A stretch of DNA of 64,000 bases from Apis mellifera (Eukaryota > Arthropoda > Insecta > Hymenoptera > Apidae). Numbering within the stretch: the stretch's first letter is position 1; each line of letters begins with the position of its first letter. Positions 60,091 through 64,000 of the stretch are shown here, piece by piece. Where the stretch lies: assembly GCF_003254395.2 (NCBI RefSeq), contig NC_037644.1, positions 8,462,086-8,526,085 of the forward strand. Reading direction: 5' to 3'. The notes beneath the pieces were generated by a model, which worked only from the letters and a program-made list of their open reading frames with translations, searched no databases and was not told where the DNA came from. Position numbers and translations under genes: made by a program.

Positions 60091-62740
60091 AATATTGTAT
60101 GAGGATAAAATAAAGGAGAATAAATAAAATAAATATGGAGGAAGAAATAATTTTACAATGTATATGGAAAATATTTTCAAAGAAACTTTTTAATTAAAGA
60201 AGTTTCAAAACATTCCATAGAATAAATTTTTCTTTCGTTTTAAAATTTTTAATATGTTAAATCCAGCTGACCACCTTTGTGATAAAAAAATTTTTCATAT
60301 TACATTTTATTAGAAAAAGTTTTATTCTTCCTTTCATATCATATTTCACATCCTCACACTCTTTTTAAAAATTTTATAAAAATCTATATATCTATTACTT
60401 TCGTATAATCTTTCTGCAATAAAAATAAAATGGGATAATACAAATTTGGAATTAAAATTTCAAAATATGTAAATGTGAAATATTAAAAAGTGTTCTCCTC
60501 TATGCAAAGATAAAAAGAGGAATATAAAATTTCTCTTTAACGTTACCATACATATTACTATTATCACACACTATTACATCATAGCATTAAAGAAAGATTT
60601 CTCTTTATTCATACATTCCTGAATTTTCGATTCAAGATACGATTAAAATTTAACGAAATATTCCATTCATCGAATCTTCCAAAAGAAATTTTCTTCTTCA
60701 ACAGTAAAAATTAATCTCAAATCCCAATCTGAATCGAAGAAGAAAAAGATATAATAATAATGGAAATGAAACTTTATCACACGACGAATTTAAAAAATTA
60801 GAAAAGAAGACCGATACGGAATAGGCTGAATAATTATCGCCCAATAAAAATTGGAAGGATAGGTCGAAGGTCACGAAGGCGTTCGAGCTACATTTTTAAT
60901 TAATCATGCTCAGGCATTGACGTCACTCTTCACGTGTTGTAAGTCTGTTCGTGCAAAAAAGGAGTATTGTTGTTACCGCAGTGTGATAAATCGATTACGA
61001 CCCATCGATATGAAGCTATTACGAGTACGTAACAATTAAATAATAATAATTATATTTGAATTACGTAAACGTTTGACAATTTGTTATAAACGTGCTTGCC
61101 AATTTATATATATATATATATATTATCCCATACATTCGTTTATAATTTTACGAGACTCGAAGGAAAATGAAATATCATAATTTATACGTATTTTTATTTC
61201 GATCGACGAATTGCGAAGAAAGCGGATAATTCACGACTTCGATAAATCTAAATGGGCTATTAAATTAAATTGAAAAAAAAAAATACTACCGACACTAATG
61301 TTAATGCTTGACTAATTGTCTCCACGTCTTACGTTAATTATAAGAGGAATGAGGTTGAAATGAAGTTGTTCCTTTCTTGATTAAATTAATTTTTATTCGA
61401 TGTAGTAAAATGATACAACAATTACTTTTCGAGAGAAATATACAAGGGGAGTTTCGAAGAGATTTAATTTAATTTTTAAAATAAGTAAAATGGCAATTAT
61501 TTTTTTTAAAAATTTGATATCCTTCTATTTATACGAACAGTTACTTCGACTGAAAATAATTTCAAACGATTACCAATGATCGAGTTAACTTGATATCTGA
61601 AAGATATTTCTCTCAGAGAAAAAGGAACCAGTGGTTCCCATTTCTGCCAAAAGTTTCGTCATGGCCGTTTGAACAGTTATTAATTAATAGCTGGGCGTGG
61701 TGCACCTGGTTTGCAGATCGATACCAGAGGCCCCTACAGTCACGTATTCTATCCAGTTTCTACCTCTGTTACCTCCTCTCTCTCGCTATTCGTTTCTTCC
61801 ATTCATCGAAAAAGACCATCATCTAATTTCACCTTCGAATCTGAATTGACATTTAACACAAATGATTTTTTCACTGTATTCAATTGTATCTGTTTTTCCT
61901 GCATATGTTGATTTTTTCAATTTTTTATAAAAGTTAGACAAATTCATTTCACGATACTAAAATGTTCTTCTTTTATCCTAGATAAAACAATTAGATAATT
62001 TATTTAGTATGAATTTAGAAGAAGGTTTAAATATATTTTAGAATAAGTTTCATAAAGCACTAAAATTAAAACATTCCATGCAATCAAAATTCGATCCCTG
62101 TTTCATTAATTTTCAAAAATTTCCAAGCAGCATTCCAATTATTAATTAAAAATATTTTCTCTAAACTTTGATAAACTTCAAAAAATCCCAAACACCATCG
62201 TGTATCTCATCGTATAACACTTTTTACAAATTTATATAATAATAAATTCACACATCTCGATTGTTTCGACTCTCTGAACCAATTTTTTCCAATAGAAAAA
62301 AAAAAAGGAAGCGGAAGGAAGGAAGGGGGAGGCGGTTGAAAGCCGAACCGCAAAGTCCACTTATTCTACCTGAATGCGCCAACCCCGAGGATCCAGTCTC
62401 TCGATCCCTTCTATTGCATTAAGCTAGCCGAGCTTGATCAGCTTTACCTGCGGCCCACCACTTTTTCCTAAGGGTGCACCGTCACGGCCCCACCATAAAT
62501 AACGCGTTATCTCGAGATCCGATAGAGGTTAATTTATTTACGAATCACGGGGGTGTATATTCGCGCTTGTGAGTCACGTGCCATCTGCCGTCTCCAACTC
62601 TATCGTCATCGACTCTCCACTCATTATTGTATACGCCTCGATGACTCGCTCCTTTTTTCGGAGATAATGATCGGCAAGAAAAAGAAAAAATTGTCTGCGG
62701 GTTAAGATTAAACAGATAGAGATTCATTTTGTACATCTAC
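60091..62740. other. ChAT intron 2, AT-rich non-coding
   Basis: No exon found. Patches at about 61590-61800 and 62380-62620 are of moderate complexity. The first contains GGAACCAGTGGTTCC, a near-palindrome. Neither resembles ChAT. Confidence 0.45.
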
Positions 62741-62834
62741 TTTATCTTTGGAGATAAAGATTGTGTTTAAGGGGTGGTATTTTAAACATTAATCTAATTT
62801 GTTGGGGATACGAAGCTAGCCTCCTGGAACTATT
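62741..62834. repeat. Direct repeat flanking the mariner, left copy
   Basis: Shares with 63907-64000 the strings GGAGATAAAGATTGTGTTTA, TTTAAACATTAATCTAATTT and GATACGAAGCTAGCCTCCTG. The right copy is cut by the window edge. Without the mariner and its target duplication, the two copies would be about 245 bp apart, so this is a tandem duplication into which the transposon inserted. Confidence 0.9.
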
Positions 62835-62984
62835 TTGAAGTCTTGTGCTCGTTCGAAATTCGGATTATTTTTTGTTTAGAAAAATTGTGTATTTATATGT
62901 TATTTTGTTCTTTGATGCTTTATAATTCAATTAGTATTTCATAGAGGCAAGTTAAAAAATTCCATATATATATATATATATATA

Positions 62985-63902
62985 TTGGATTGGCAATTAA
63001 GTAATTGCGGATTTCAGTTGAAGTTGATGACGATCTAATCAAAGCAATAATCGATTTGGATTGTCACAGTACAACTCGTGAGATTGCAGAGAAGCTTCAT
63101 GTATCGCATACATGCATTGAAAACCACTTAAAACAACTTGGCTATGTTCAAAAACTCGATACATGGGTTCCTCACGAACTGAAAGAAAAGTATTTAACGC
63201 AACGCATTAACAGCTGCGATTTGCTAAAGAAACGTAATGAAAATGATCCATTTTTAAAACGACTGATAACTGGCGATGAAAAATGGGTTGTTTACAACAA
63301 TATCAAGCGGAAAAGATCGTGGAGCAGGCCATGTGAACCAGCTCGAACAACATCAAAAGCTGATATTCGTCGAAAGAAGATTTTATTATCAGTTTGGTGG
63401 GATTACAAAGGAATTGTCTATTTCGAACTCTTACCACCCAATCGAACGATCAATTCTGTTGTCTACATTGAACAACTAACGAAATTAAACGATGCAGTTG
63501 AAGAAAAGCGGCCCGAATTGACAAATCGAAAAGGTGTTGTATTCCATCATGACGATGCAAGGCTACACACATCTTTGGTCACTCGGCAAAAATTATTGGA
63601 GCTTGGTTGGGATGTTTTGCCACATCCACCATATAATCCTGACCTTGCACCATCTGATTACTTTTTGTTTCGATCTTTACAAAACTCCTTGAATGGTAAA
63701 AATTTCAATAATGATGATAATATCAAATCGTACCTGATTTTTTGCTAATAAAAACCAGAAGTTTTATGAACGTGGGATTATGATGCTGTCTGAAAGATGG
63801 CAAAAGGTCATTGATCAAAATGAACAACACATTGCAGAATAAAGTTATTTATTGTCTTTGATTTTCTAAAAAAAATCCGCAATTACTTAGTTGCCAATCC
63901 AA
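62985..63902 (+). mobile_element. Internally deleted mariner (Tc1/mariner) element
   Basis: A 918-bp element with 30-bp terminal inverted repeats (62985-63014 and 63873-63902) that differ at one base. The outer ends read TTGGATTGGCAA. TA lies on both sides (62983-62984 and 63903-63904), the expected mariner target duplication. Full-length mariners are about 1.3 kb, so roughly 350-400 bp is missing, from just inside the left TIR. The transposase remnant type fits the mellifera subfamily. It lies in ChAT intron 2 in the gene's own orientation, in an (AT)n tract. Confidence 0.95.
63010..63842 (+). pseudogene. Mariner transposase remnant, no start, C-terminal frameshift
   Basis: The frame covers the second helix-turn-helix (TTREIAEKLHVSHTCIENHL) and the whole DDE catalytic region. 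The D,D34D triad is visible: Asp in TGDEKW, Asp in HHDDARLH and Asp in PSDYFLF, with exactly 34 residues between the second and third. The usual HQDNARPH block reads HHDDARLH. The first DNA-binding helix region (about 70 residues) is deleted and there is no ATG in frame. The frame ends early at TAA 63746-63748. The family C-terminus (AERWQK-like SERWQKVIDQN, ending 63842) continues in another frame, indicating a small indel near 63736. It cannot make a complete transposase; movement would have needed another copy. Confidence 0.93.
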
Positions 63903-63906
63903 TACA

Positions 63907-64000
63907 TTTATCTTTAGGAGATAAAGATTGTGTTTAAGGGGTGGTACTTTAAACATTAATCTAATTTGTTAGGGATACGAAGCTAGCCTCCTGGGATTAT
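63907..64000. repeat. Direct repeat flanking the mariner, right copy (cut by window)
   Basis: Partner of 62741-62834 with about five single-base differences. It continues past the window edge, so its full length is unknown. Confidence 0.9.

Overview
The window looks like insect nuclear DNA, most likely from a hymenopteran and probably a honey bee (Apis). The background is very AT-rich and full of simple repeats, with a GC-rich, intronless coding island in the middle. The proteins I recognise are insect cholinergic proteins, and there is a mariner element of the mellifera type. The species call is inference; the sequence alone does not prove it.

The core of the window is the cholinergic gene locus on the + strand. 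VAChT (vesicular acetylcholine transporter, 584 aa) is one uninterrupted reading frame at 33922-35676. It lies inside a long intron of ChAT (choline acetyltransferase). One ChAT coding exon is upstream of it (32557-32751) and the next is about 25 kb downstream (58026-58117). The two exons join in phase to give the N-terminal region of ChAT; the catalytic exons must lie beyond the right edge. A GC-rich block with a strong splice donor (about 31190-31679) is the best candidate for the shared 5' leader exon. If it splices to the ChAT exon, the joined frame has a stop and no AUG before the conserved protein. This fits the non-AUG start reported for Drosophila ChAT.

Layout: 1-31 kb has no gene I can support. 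It is AT-rich and holds three families of local tandem repeats plus several GC-richer islands (near 4.3, 9.5, 16.2 and 22.6 kb). 31.2-35.7 kb is the leader, the ChAT exon and VAChT. 35.7-58 kb is the remainder of ChAT intron 1, packed with minisatellite-like tandem duplications, a perfect 65-bp inverted repeat, a small MITE-like element and two diverged copies of a motif-rich element. 58.1-64 kb is the start of the next ChAT intron. It holds a three-copy 382-bp tandem repeat and a 918-bp internally deleted mariner (62985-63902) flanked by direct repeats.

ChAT makes acetylcholine and VAChT loads it into synaptic vesicles. The nested arrangement, conserved in animals, lets one promoter region drive both genes in cholinergic neurons. 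I found no rRNA, tRNA, CRISPR or prokaryotic-type system, and no convincing evidence of an unknown multigene system. The most novel-looking items are the inferred non-AUG ChAT start, the duplicated element at 48.2/49.3 kb, the long perfect hairpin at 51.4 kb and the endocytic-type motifs in the VAChT tail.
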